A stretch of DNA of 6,522 bases from JAZNLR01 sp045579195 (GTDB lineage Bacteria > Bacillota > Clostridia > Christensenellales > CAMQZB01). Within the stretch, counting starts at the first letter, position 1. Each line of letters starts with the position of its first letter. Below, piece by piece: positions 1 to 5,074 of this stretch. Made by a program: the position numbers and the translations under genes. Below the pieces are notes generated by a model that did no database searches, was not told the DNA's origin, and saw only the letters and a list, made by a program, of their open reading frames with translations. The stretch spans positions 1-6,522 of the forward strand of contig JAZNLR010000015.1 in the NCBI GenBank assembly GCA_045579195.1, given 5' to 3'.

Positions 1-96
1 CTTGCAGTAGGAACGGTAGAAGAATTAAATGAGAAAGCTGGAACAAAAAATTTTGAGGAGACGTTTGTTTCTATCGTAAAGGAGGGTGTGGTATGA
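1..96 (+). CDS. ABC transporter ATP-binding protein, C-terminal end (partial)
   Basis: The open frame from base 1 to the TGA at 94-96 encodes the last 31 residues of a protein whose start lies outside the window. The tail, with GTVEELNEKAG followed by NFEETFVSIV, is the usual C-terminus of ABC-2 type export ATPases, in which a 'GT.EEL' segment precedes a short amphipathic end helix. No Walker or signature motif is inside the window, so the call rests on this tail and on the overlapping ABC-2 permease gene. The stop shares bases with the permease ATG (ATGA, 93-96), an arrangement typical of translational coupling. The pair would form one exporter; the substrate cannot be read from the sequence. 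Confidence 0.75.
   Translation, partial: LAVGTVEELNEKAGTKNFEETFVSIVKEGVV
78..92 (+). promoter_or_regulatory. Ribosome binding site that fixes the permease start at 93
   Basis: AAAGGAGG at 78-85 is a near-complete Shine-Dalgarno sequence, 7 bases before the ATG at 93. It lies inside the end of the upstream ATPase gene. It matters because it shows the native start is ATG 93, and therefore that the TGA at 117-119 falls inside the permease reading frame rather than upstream of it. Confidence 0.8.
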
Positions 97-824
97 GAAT
101 GATTACTTTTGCTAAATGATGCACGAAGGAGATCTTGCGCGATCCAATTAACCTCATCTTCGGCTTGGGATTTCCGTTGGTATTACTGTTGCTTCTTAGT
201 GCTATACAAGCAAACATACCAGTAAGCCTGTTTAAAATCGACACATTAACTCCCGGCATTACCGTATTCGGATTGTCGTTTATGACGTTGTTTTCTGCAA
301 CTTTGGTTGCCAAAGACCGAGAAAGCGCACTCTTACAAAGACTATACACAACACCTCTTACGGGATTTGATTTTATGATTGGATATATGCTTCCGCTTCT
401 GCCCATTGCTCTTGGTCAAACTGTTATTTGTTATCTGTTTGCGATTCCCTTGGGGCTTACGGTCAGCGTGAATATTATTTATGCGGTTATCGGTATGATA
501 CCTATGGCAATATTTAATATCGCACTCGGACTTTTGTGTGGCAGTATTTTTAGCGTTAAACAGGTTGGCGGTATTTGCGGAGCGTTACTTACCAATCTTT
601 CTGCGTGGCTTTCAGGTGTGTGGTTCGATTTGAAACTAGTGGGTGGAGTCTTTGAGAAAATAGCCAATGCTCTCCCATTCGTTCACGCAGTAGAAATGGA
701 AAAAATGTTGTTTAGCGGAGATTTCGGGCTTGTAGCAACACATATTTTGCCGATTTTACTGTATAGTGTGACAATAACGATAATTGCTGTGTTCTGCTTC
801 CTCAGACAAATGAAAAAGCAATAA
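93..824 (+). pseudogene. ABC-2 type transporter permease, interrupted by in-frame TGA at codon 9
   Basis: Read from ATG 93 the protein begins MRMITFAK, meets TGA at 117-119, and continues in the same frame as CTKEILRDPINLIFGLGFP to a TAA at 822-824. Read through it would be 243 residues, normal for small ABC-2 permeases. An amphipathic start with TKEILRDP leads into the first membrane helix (about residues 20-40), and about five more hydrophobic segments follow, with LTPGITVFGLSF and VAKDRESALLQRLYTTPL between. CGA (Arg) to TGA would be one C-to-T transition and Arg fits this position. A TTG at 135 preceded by AAGGAG (126-131) could restart translation and lose only 14 residues, but the 3-base spacing is short and those bases also simply encode Lys-Glu-Ile. 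Partial function is therefore possible. TGA ends other genes here, so a changed genetic code is unlikely. Sequencing error is the main alternative. Confidence 0.7.
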
Positions 825-883
825 CGATTTTAAGAGACATGCTCTATATCATATTAATTGGGACGAATAGACGAATAATTTAA

Positions 884-901
884 TTTGAAACCGGTTTCAA
901 A
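884..901. promoter_or_regulatory. Perfect 18-bp palindrome, LacI-family / cre-like operator
   Basis: TTTGAAACCGGTTTCAAA is a perfect 18-bp palindrome. Its inner 14 bases, TGAAACCGGTTTCA, satisfy every position of the Bacillus catabolite-responsive element consensus TGWAANCGNTNWCA and the general LacI-family pattern with central CG. It lies 60 bases after the permease gene and about 37 bases before a terminator. A weak promoter may sit just before and over it (TTGGGA 858-863, 17-base spacer, TAATTT 881-886), but no gene follows before the terminator. The regulator and target are unknown; it may be an orphan site left after gene loss. Confidence 0.5.
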
Positions 902-937
902 AAACTCATCCGTGTATCCTATTCACTCATTACTCAC

Positions 938-970
938 AAAAAAAAGGACGGCTTTGAGCCGTCCTTTTTT
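938..970 (+). terminator. Intrinsic terminator downstream of the ABC operon
   Basis: The 7-bp stem GGACGGC (946-952) / GCCGTCC (958-964) with loop TTTGA is followed by six T (965-970). Eight A (938-945) precede it and extend the stem by A-T pairs, so it can probably work in both directions. It would end the ABC transporter transcript, or any short RNA started near the palindrome at 884-901. Confidence 0.9.
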
Positions 971-1186
971 AATATGCCTTTGTTGCATTTTTTGCGATTG
1001 TCTTTTCGCGCTTGGGATGAAAAATTATACGCTGCGAAAAGTGCGTGTGGGTATAATAGCAAAAATGGCTTTTCGAGTCTGCATTTTTGAGTCTTTTACT
1101 TTATACCATACGTTCGAGACGCTTTCACTTTATAGTGAAGATGGTCACATTTTTTATGAAACCTTTCTCATTCAACCAACGGTTTG

Positions 1187-1215
1187 TTGATTTTCTGAAA
1201 ATTCGCATATATAAT
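1187..1215 (+). promoter_or_regulatory. Sigma-A type promoter of the XRE regulator gene
   Basis: TTGATT (1187-1192) and a perfect TATAAT (1210-1215) are separated by 17 bases. The predicted transcription start near 1221 leaves a leader of only about 16 bases. An ATG at 1214 in the same frame lies on the -10 box and cannot be used by this transcript, which settles the start at 1238. Confidence 0.75.
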
Positions 1216-1237
1216 GAAGAATGAAGGAGAGTGTGTT

Positions 1238-1858
1238 ATGGATCAGGTAAAGATCGGCAAGTTCATTGCCGAATGCAGAAAAGAGAAGGGGTTGACACAA
1301 AAACTCTTGGCGGAAAAGCTAAACATCACGGACCGCGCAATTTCGAAATGGGAAACGGGCAGGGCAATGCCGGATCCCTCTTTGATGCTTGACTTATGCG
1401 ATATTCTTGATGTCAGCGTGAATGACCTGTTGTGTGGAGAGAAAAACAGCATCGAAAACAGTAAGAACAAAAATGAACAGCTTTTGCTCGATCTAGCAAA
1501 AGAATTGGACCAAAAGAATAAGATGATCTGGACGGCAATGTGGGTGATCATGTCAGTTTGCATCATTGCGCTTTTTTTCGGGCTCTTTCTTGCTGCGTTT
1601 GCTCTCCCGGAAGGCGTTTGGCAGCTTGTTGTCATACTTTCATTGAGTGTTTTCTTTATGATTCCGTGTTTTTACGCATTGAAACTTGAAGTCAGCGTGG
1701 GAGCATATCGCTGCAAGCATTGCGGACACGAGATTGTCCCGACTTATTCGGAAGCGCTTTCCGCGATGCATCGCGGAACGACACGCTTTTTGAAGTGCCC
1801 AAACTGTCAAAAACGATCGTGGTGCAAAAAAGTGTTAAAAAGGAAAAACGCAGAATGA
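1238..1858 (+). CDS. XRE-family regulator with two membrane helices and C-terminal zinc ribbon
   Basis: The 206-residue product starts at ATG 1238 after AAGGAG at 1224-1229 (8-base spacer). Residues 4-64 form a Cro/CI-type helix-turn-helix, with LTQKLLAEKLNITDRAISKWE at 19-39 containing the recognition helix. A polar linker (about 68-94) leads to two hydrophobic segments at about 97-121 and 126-146. The C-terminal part has paired cysteines C159-x2-C162 and C187-x2-C190, a zinc-ribbon pattern, plus a further C196. The DNA-binding domain would thus be tethered to the membrane with the metal-binding end also probably cytosolic, since two helices return the chain to the same side. The seen domain order is firm; a role as membrane-anchored transcription regulator, perhaps of its own gene or nearby transporter genes, is inferred. 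Its target is not evident. It has its own promoter and a terminator formed by its own 3' end. Confidence 0.85.
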   Translation: MDQVKIGKFIAECRKEKGLTQKLLAEKLNITDRAISKWETGRAMPDPSLMLDLCDILDVSVNDLLCGEKNSIENSKNKNEQLLLDLAKELDQKNKMIWTAMWVIMSVCIIALFFGLFLAAFALPEGVWQLVVILSLSVFFMIPCFYALKLEVSVGAYRCKHCGHEIVPTYSEALSAMHRGTTRFLKCPNCQKRSWCKKVLKRKNAE

Positions 1859-1875
1859 AAAGTTCTGTGTTTTTT
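1844..1875 (+). terminator. Intrinsic terminator overlapping the 3' end of the XRE gene
   Basis: AAAAACGCAGAA (1844-1855) pairs with TTCTGTGTTTTT (1863-1874), 12 pairs including one G-T. The loop is TGAAAAG, so the gene's TGA stop codon sits in the loop. The 3' arm ends in six T (1870-1875). It separates the regulator gene from the promoter that begins two bases later at 1877. Confidence 0.75.
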
Positions 1876-1876
1876 A

Positions 1877-1906
1877 TTGACTTTTTGGGGTAAACTGTGG
1901 TATAAC
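1877..1906 (+). promoter_or_regulatory. Strong promoter for the small ORF and possibly mgtE
   Basis: TTGACT (1877-1882) and TATAAC (1901-1906), each matching consensus at 5 of 6 bases, are separated by 18 bases. The predicted transcription start is near 1913. No equally good promoter is seen between here and mgtE (weak candidate TTGATT 2147-2152 with TATATC 2169-2174, 16-base spacer), so this one may give mgtE a leader of about 350 nt. Confidence 0.7.
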
Positions 1907-1910
1907 GAAA

Positions 1911-1927
1911 TTGAACAAAGTGTTCAA
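1911..1927. promoter_or_regulatory. Operator-like inverted repeat at the predicted transcription start
   Basis: TTGAACA (1911-1917) and TGTTCAA (1921-1927) are perfect inverted arms around AAG. The repeat covers the predicted +1 of the 1877-1906 promoter, a usual position for a repressor site; as RNA it would be a short 5' hairpin. It is not a Gram-positive LexA box, because GAAC and GTTC are 5 rather than 4 bases apart. Repeats of this length occur by chance a few times in a window this size, so position is the main support. Confidence 0.35.
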
Positions 1928-1971
1928 GAAAATACTATGTTTACAAAATAATTCAAATGAGAGGTGAAAAC

Positions 1972-2058
1972 ATGGACGGCAGTTGTTGTGGTCGAAGTTC
2001 TGACAGAGTCTTGATTGGTTGTCAAAATGCTTGCGGCCGCACGCACTTTATTTGCTGA
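1972..2058 (+). CDS. Small cysteine-rich peptide, 28 residues (hypothetical)
   Basis: This ORF opens with ATG 1972 behind GAGGTGA (1961-1967), an exact match to the anti-Shine-Dalgarno complement, and ends with TGA 2056-2058. The peptide begins MDGSCCGRSSD and has five cysteines (positions 5, 6, 17, 21 and 28), one of them the last residue. It is hydrophilic, with no signal peptide or membrane helix. It is the first ORF on the transcript from the 1877-1906 promoter and lies about 200 bases before mgtE. I do not recognise a family. Possible roles are a leader peptide whose translation controls the downstream gene, a metal-binding or redox peptide, or a chance ORF. Promoter, ribosome site and start together make chance less likely, but nothing in the sequence proves translation. 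Confidence 0.5.
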   Translation: MDGSCCGRSSDRVLIGCQNACGRTHFIC

Positions 2059-2084
2059 CCGTTTGTGTTTTTTATCCATTCTTG

Positions 2085-2169
2085 ACCATTGTCTGTTTCT
2101 GAAACCGCATTCTTTCGTCTGTAAAATGCACGGGAAGAAGGCCGATTTGATTGTGACAATGGTTTTTTT
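2085..2169 (+). other. Long-range RNA stem with T-run in the mgtE leader (candidate attenuator or terminator)
   Basis: ACCATTGTC (2085-2093) is the perfect inverse of GACAATGGT (2155-2163), and the 3' arm runs into seven T (2163-2169). The enclosed 61 bases can form smaller helices: GTTT/AAAC (2095-2098, 2102-2105) and GCATT/AATGC (2107-2111, 2125-2129). Without a ligand-binding fold I can name, it may be a large-loop terminator ending the small-ORF transcript, or an attenuator of mgtE. It does not contain the conserved segments of the M-box Mg2+ riboswitch that controls many mgtE genes. One 9-bp match at this distance can arise by chance; the adjacent T-run is what raises interest. Confidence 0.35.
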
Positions 2170-2214
2170 ATATCCATTTTTCAAAAACAGCTTTCTTTTC
2201 ATTCGCATTTTGGG

Positions 2215-2258
2215 GCGAAGCGAAAAATTCGCACTTTGCTTGATGTGTGAAGGAGGAG
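2215..2258 (+). promoter_or_regulatory. Hairpin and ribosome binding site just upstream of mgtE
   Basis: GCGAAG (2215-2220) can pair with CTTTGC (2234-2239) around an inner helix CGAA/TTCG (2221-2224, 2228-2231). It ends 11 bases before the ribosome site AGGAGGAG (2251-2258), which stands 6 bases from the ATG at 2265. The ribosome site is very strong and rules out the in-frame GTG at 2247, which lies upstream of it. The hairpin might affect ribosome access, but there is no direct evidence of regulation. Confidence 0.5.
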
Positions 2259-2264
2259 AGAACA

Positions 2265-3683
2265 ATGAATGAAAAAGAGAACATTTTGAACGAAAACGGC
2301 GTGATCGCGCAGTACGTGGATTACACGGCAGAGATTTCCAAGCTCTTTCGGGAAAATTTGACGCCGAAGTTGCTCCGTGAGCGCATTTTGGATTACCACG
2401 AAAATGACATTGCAAAGGCTTTGGATTTGCTCAGCCGAGAGGAACGAATTCGTCTTTACAGCATTCTCGACGTGGAGTCGCTTGCGGGTGTTTTGGAGTA
2501 CTCCGAGGAGATCGCAAAGTATGTCGGCGAGCTTGACGTCCACAAGAAAATCGGGGTGCTTTCACAAATGGAAGCTGCAATCGCCGTTGAGTTTCTTAAG
2601 CAGTTGGAAAAAGGAGAGCGAAACACTCTTCTCGAGCTGATGGATGAGGAAGTCAAGCGCGAGATCAAACTCTTAAGTTCGTTTGACGAGGATGAGATCG
2701 GAAGCCGAATGACGACGAATTTTGTTTCCATTCAGGCGGGGATCGGTGTTCGGCAGGCGATGCGTGAGCTTATCCGACAGGCGGCGGAGAATGACAACAT
2801 TTCCAAGATATACGTCGTGGATGAAGACCAAACCTTGGTCGGTGCGATCGACTTGAAGGATTTGATCATTGCGCGCTCGGAAACTCAACTTGAAAGCATT
2901 ATGACGACGTCGTATCCATACGTTTACGCAAACGAGCTCATTGAGGATTGTACGTCGCGCCTCAAGGAGTACTCCGAGGATTCCATTCCTGTGTTGGATG
3001 CGAACAACCGCTTAAAAGGCGTCTTGACGTCACAGGACATCACGGAGCTCGTGGATGACGAGATGGGCGAAGATTATGCAAAGCTCGCTGGTTTGACCGC
3101 CGAAGAGGATCTTGATGAACCGACCGGAAAGAGCATTGGAAAGCGTTTGCCGTGGCTGGTCATTCTTTTAGGGCTTGGATTGATCGTTTCGGGCGTGGTT
3201 GGTGCATTTGAAAGCGTTGTTGCGCATTTAACGTTGATCGTTAGCTTCCAATCGTTGATTTTGGGTATGGCAGGAAACGTCGGAACCCAGTCTCTTGCGG
3301 TGACCATTCGCGTTTTGATGGATGAGAAGGTGGGCCGAAAGCAAAAGTTATTCCTCATCCTCAAAGAGGCGCGTGTGGGCTTGACAAACGGTCTTATCCT
3401 TGGCGTTCTTTCGGTGGGATTGATTGGGCTATATTTGATGATTTTCAAGGGACAGACACCCATGCTTTCCTTCTCGGTTTCGCTGTGCACGGGAATTGCG
3501 CTCGCCATTGCGATCTTGCTTTCCAGCATCACGGGAACAGTCGTTCCCATTCTGTTTAAGAAGCTGAAGATCGATCCTGCGGTTGCATCCGGTCCGTTGA
3601 TCACCACAGTCAATGACCTTGTTGCCGTCGTGGCGTACTACGGACTTGCGTGGCTTTTGCTGATTCACGTTTTGGGATTATAA
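2265..3683 (+). CDS. mgtE: MgtE-family magnesium transporter
   Basis: The 472-residue product has the full MgtE layout and a usual length. An acidic N-terminal helical domain (about 20-140) leads to two CBS domains: the first from MTTNFVSIQAG at about 149, with KIYVVDEDQTLVGAIDLKDL, and the second from SIMTTSYPYVYAN, with SIPVLDANNRLKGVLTSQDI. A connecting (plug) helix follows. The membrane domain has five predicted helices starting at RLPWLVILLGLG (about 292). It contains the family motif GNVGTQS (337-343) and the final-helix motif ASGPLITTVNDLVA, in which D451 matches the conserved Asp lining the Mg2+ selective pore. In the family the cytosolic domain senses intracellular Mg2+ and closes the channel when Mg2+ is high; this dimeric channel imports Mg2+ across the inner membrane. 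It is transcribed alone, probably from the distant promoter at 1877-1906, and followed by a terminator. Confidence 0.95.
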   Translation: MNEKENILNENGVIAQYVDYTAEISKLFRENLTPKLLRERILDYHENDIAKALDLLSREERIRLYSILDVESLAGVLEYSEEIAKYVGELDVHKKIGVLSQMEAAIAVEFLKQLEKGERNTLLELMDEEVKREIKLLSSFDEDEIGSRMTTNFVSIQAGIGVRQAMRELIRQAAENDNISKIYVVDEDQTLVGAIDLKDLIIARSETQLESIMTTSYPYVYANELIEDCTSRLKEYSEDSIPVLDANNRLKGVLTSQDITELVDDEMGEDYAKLAGLTAEEDLDEPTGKSIGKRLPWLVILLGLGLIVSGVVGAFESVVAHLTLIVSFQSLILGMAGNVGTQSLAVTIRVLMDEKVGRKQKLFLILKEARVGLTNGLILGVLSVGLIGLYLMIFKGQTPMLSFSVSLCTGIALAIAILLSSITGTVVPILFKKLKIDPAVASGPLITTVNDLVAVVAYYGLAWLLLIHVLGL

Positions 3684-3688
3684 TTTTG

Positions 3689-3716
3689 AAAGAGAGGGAA
3701 TTTTTCTCTCTCTTTT
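3689..3716 (+). terminator. Intrinsic terminator after mgtE
   Basis: AAAGAGAGGGA (3689-3699) pairs with TCTCTCTCTTT (3705-3715), 11 pairs with one G-T, around a 5-base loop. It begins 5 bases after the mgtE stop. The T-run directly after is short, with further T-rich sequence at 3721-3725, so termination may be incomplete. Confidence 0.65.
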
Positions 3717-3837
3717 GCTGTTTTTCGTGCGTTTTTGAAAAGGATGAAGAAGTTTTTGTAAGAGACAGAATCGCGATTTTTGCGTGTTTTCAGAAACTTG
3801 ATTGGATGAATAAACTTTAACCAATTCAGATTTTCTA

Positions 3838-3866
3838 TTGAAAAGAAAGCAAAAATGTGTTATAAT
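3838..3866 (+). promoter_or_regulatory. Sigma-A type promoter of the lipoprotein gene
   Basis: TTGAAA (3838-3843) and a perfect TATAAT (3861-3866) are separated by the ideal 17 bases. The predicted start is near 3873, giving a 5' leader of about 43 bases. An in-frame TTG at 3838 is the -35 box itself and not a start codon. The stretch 3717-3837 holds no other feature I can support. Confidence 0.85.
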
Positions 3867-3876
3867 AAAAAAAACG

Positions 3877-3901
3877 TTTTACCAAAATAATTTTGCTAAA
3901 A
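3877..3901. promoter_or_regulatory. Near-perfect 25-bp palindrome in the early transcribed region (operator candidate)
   Basis: The palindrome is centred on A3889. Its core CAAAATAATTTTG (3883-3895) is flanked by TTTTA (3877-3881) and TAAAA (3897-3901); only the pair 3882/3896 (C/C) fails, so 11 of 12 symmetric positions match. It lies about +5 to +29 from the predicted transcription start and ends two bases before the ribosome site (AAGGAGA, 3904-3910), where a bound repressor would block transcription. The AT-only arms lack the central CG of LacI sites. In RNA it could also be a weak hairpin near the ribosome site. Confidence 0.45.
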
Positions 3902-3915
3902 AAAAGGAGAAAATA

Positions 3916-5010
3916 ATGAAATTAAGAATTTTTGCAATCATTTTGGTTTTTGTCGTTCTTCTTTCGGGTTGTTCGACGCCGCAGAAACCTGATGATCCGA
4001 TCTATCCTCCCGAAACGGTGGAAGGGGACCATCAGCTTCAGTTTGATTCGGATAAGGATGGAATTTATAATTACTGTCCTGTTGCCTTCGAAGAGGATGC
4101 AAACACGAGATACATCTATTACTGCACGAACCAGAAGTCCAAGGTTGTCATTGACTACGTTGGATGCAGAAAGGGAACGCGTAATCTTGACGGAACCTGG
4201 ACGTGGGGTGAAGAAGTCATTGTTCTTGCGCCCACCGAGGGAACGTGGGATGCGCACCATACGTGCGACCCATCCATCTTGGCAGGAAAGTTTGATTACA
4301 AGGGTGAAACGTATGAGTACTTAATGTCGTACCTGGGGTGCACGTCTTGGGACAATCAGGACAACAAGATCGGCCTTGCAGTTTCGCATTCTCCGACCGG
4401 TCCGTTCATCAAGGTTGGAACCGAACCCCTTGTAGACTTCGTGATGGAGGAGACCAGCGCATTCCAATGGGGCGTTGGACAGACGAGCATGATCAGCCTT
4501 GACTGCGAAGGAAAAATCTTGCTGTTCTATACGCGCGGTGACAAGAGAGGAACGAGAACTATTGTTGAAGAGTGGGATTTGAGAGACCTTGAGAACCCCG
4601 TTTGCCTCCGTTCGGAAGAGTTGGAGCGTGACGGCGTTGGAGAGGACGGAACTCGCGATTACACCTGCAATGCGGACGTTCTTTTTGACTTGGAAAACAA
4701 CCGTTACTTCTTCACGTCGGATGGACATCCGTACCCCAGAGAAGATCCGAACTTCATTTCGGCACACTTCCGCGTGCAGTACTTTGAGAATGAACTTCCG
4801 TTCGGCTCGCAGAAGTGGGAAACGTTGGCTTTGGTTGGCGAAGAGGAAACAGGTTTCCCGAGAAACCACAACACGGGCTTCTTGCGTGACCGCTATGGAT
4901 ATCTCCCGTCTAACGGCTTTATTACCGTTTATTATACGATGTCCATCTTGGGCGGAGAGAGCCTCTGGTCATATCGCATTTATGACTTTAAGATTGAATT
5001 GCCGGAGTAA
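3916..5010 (+). CDS. Secreted lipoprotein, predicted five-bladed beta-propeller glycosidase-like
   Basis: The 364-residue product starts at ATG 3916, 5 bases after AAGGAGA (3904-3910). It has a lipoprotein signal: a short basic start (MKLR), a hydrophobic core, and lipobox LSGC with Cys19 as the predicted lipidated residue. The mature protein would sit on the outer face of the membrane. The body is rich in aromatic beta-strand segments, with recurring blade-start patterns: HHTCDPSILAG (Asp118), YLMSYLGCTSWDNQDNKIGLA, WGVGQTSM (185-192), CNADVLFD (Asp254), and RNHNTGFLRD (316-325). An Asp-Pro at a blade start and such repeats are typical of GH43/GH32/GH117-type propellers. I cannot assign catalytic residues, so family and activity are uncertain; it may bind rather than cleave sugars. 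The gene stands alone between its own promoter and terminator, with no sugar transporter or regulator gene in the window. Confidence 0.65.
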   Translation: MKLRIFAIILVFVVLLSGCSTPQKPDDPIYPPETVEGDHQLQFDSDKDGIYNYCPVAFEEDANTRYIYYCTNQKSKVVIDYVGCRKGTRNLDGTWTWGEEVIVLAPTEGTWDAHHTCDPSILAGKFDYKGETYEYLMSYLGCTSWDNQDNKIGLAVSHSPTGPFIKVGTEPLVDFVMEETSAFQWGVGQTSMISLDCEGKILLFYTRGDKRGTRTIVEEWDLRDLENPVCLRSEELERDGVGEDGTRDYTCNADVLFDLENNRYFFTSDGHPYPREDPNFISAHFRVQYFENELPFGSQKWETLALVGEEETGFPRNHNTGFLRDRYGYLPSNGFITVYYTMSILGGESLWSYRIYDFKIELPE

Positions 5011-5029
5011 GAAATAGAAAGATAAAAAG

Positions 5030-5065
5030 AAGTCGCTCTTTGTTTGAAGAGCGACTTTTGTTTTA
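5030..5065. terminator. Bidirectional intrinsic terminator between convergent genes
   Basis: The stem AAGTCGCTCTT (5030-5040) / AAGAGCGACTT (5047-5057) is perfect over 11 bp with loop TGTTTG. It is followed by TTTTGTTTT on the plus strand. On the minus strand the exit is also T-rich (CTTTTTATC). It serves the lipoprotein gene and the small minus-strand gene ending at 5075. Confidence 0.92.
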
Positions 5066-5074
5066 CCTTTTCAT

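Larger units (their letters stand above)
825..1237. other. Intergenic region without a convincing gene
   Basis: I find no supported gene in these 413 bases. A weak open frame covers 885-1190 on the plus strand, but it has no ribosome site, runs straight through an intrinsic terminator, and has low-complexity Cys/Phe/Leu-rich content. The region holds an 18-bp palindrome (884-901), a terminator (938-970) and the promoter of the next gene (1187-1215). Two smaller structures remain unexplained. CTTTTCGC at 1002-1009 is the inverse of GCGAAAAG at 1034-1041. A 13-base near-repeat, CTTTTACTTTATA at 1093-1105 and CTTTCACTTTATA at 1122-1134, has its second copy inside a hairpin-like inverted repeat (TTCACT 1124-1129, AGTGAA 1134-1139). 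These could be operators or leftovers of decayed DNA. Confidence 0.6.

Noticed and set aside
117..119. TGA as selenocysteine or as a recoded sense codon
   Set aside because: The upstream ATPase, XRE and small ORF reading frames end with TGA as a stop. No convincing SECIS-like hairpin follows, and ABC-2 permeases have no selenocysteine at this position. A point nonsense change is simpler.
1052..1057. TATAAT as a second promoter upstream of the XRE gene
   Set aside because: No -35 like sequence lies 16-18 bases upstream (ACGCTG at 1029-1034) and there is no TGn extension. The 1187-1215 promoter is far better.
885..1190. 101-codon open frame on the plus strand
   Set aside because: It starts inside the palindrome, has no ribosome site, crosses the intrinsic terminator at 938-970 and has an unstructured, non-protein-like composition.
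1911..1927. LexA/SOS box
   Set aside because: The Gram-positive SOS box needs GAAC-N4-GTTC; here the spacing is five bases and the flanks do not fit. It is kept only as a generic inverted repeat.
2033..2040. GCGGCCGC (NotI site) inside the small ORF as a sign of cloning or vector sequence
   Set aside because: The flanking bases continue the small ORF and show no linker or vector sequence. An isolated 8-mer can occur naturally.
1859..2264. M-box (ykoK) magnesium riboswitch ahead of mgtE
   Set aside because: The conserved AGGTGAGGCTCC-like start and the later conserved M-box segments are not found in the leader on the plus strand.
2015..2272. 85-codon open frame overlapping the small ORF and the mgtE start
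   Set aside because: It has no ribosome site and a Phe/Leu/Cys-rich sequence typical of chance reading of T-rich DNA, and it runs over the mgtE ribosome site.
3769..3778. AATCGCGATT palindrome as a regulatory site
   Set aside because: Ten-base palindromes occur often by chance. It lies about 60 bases before the -35 box with no other supporting signal.
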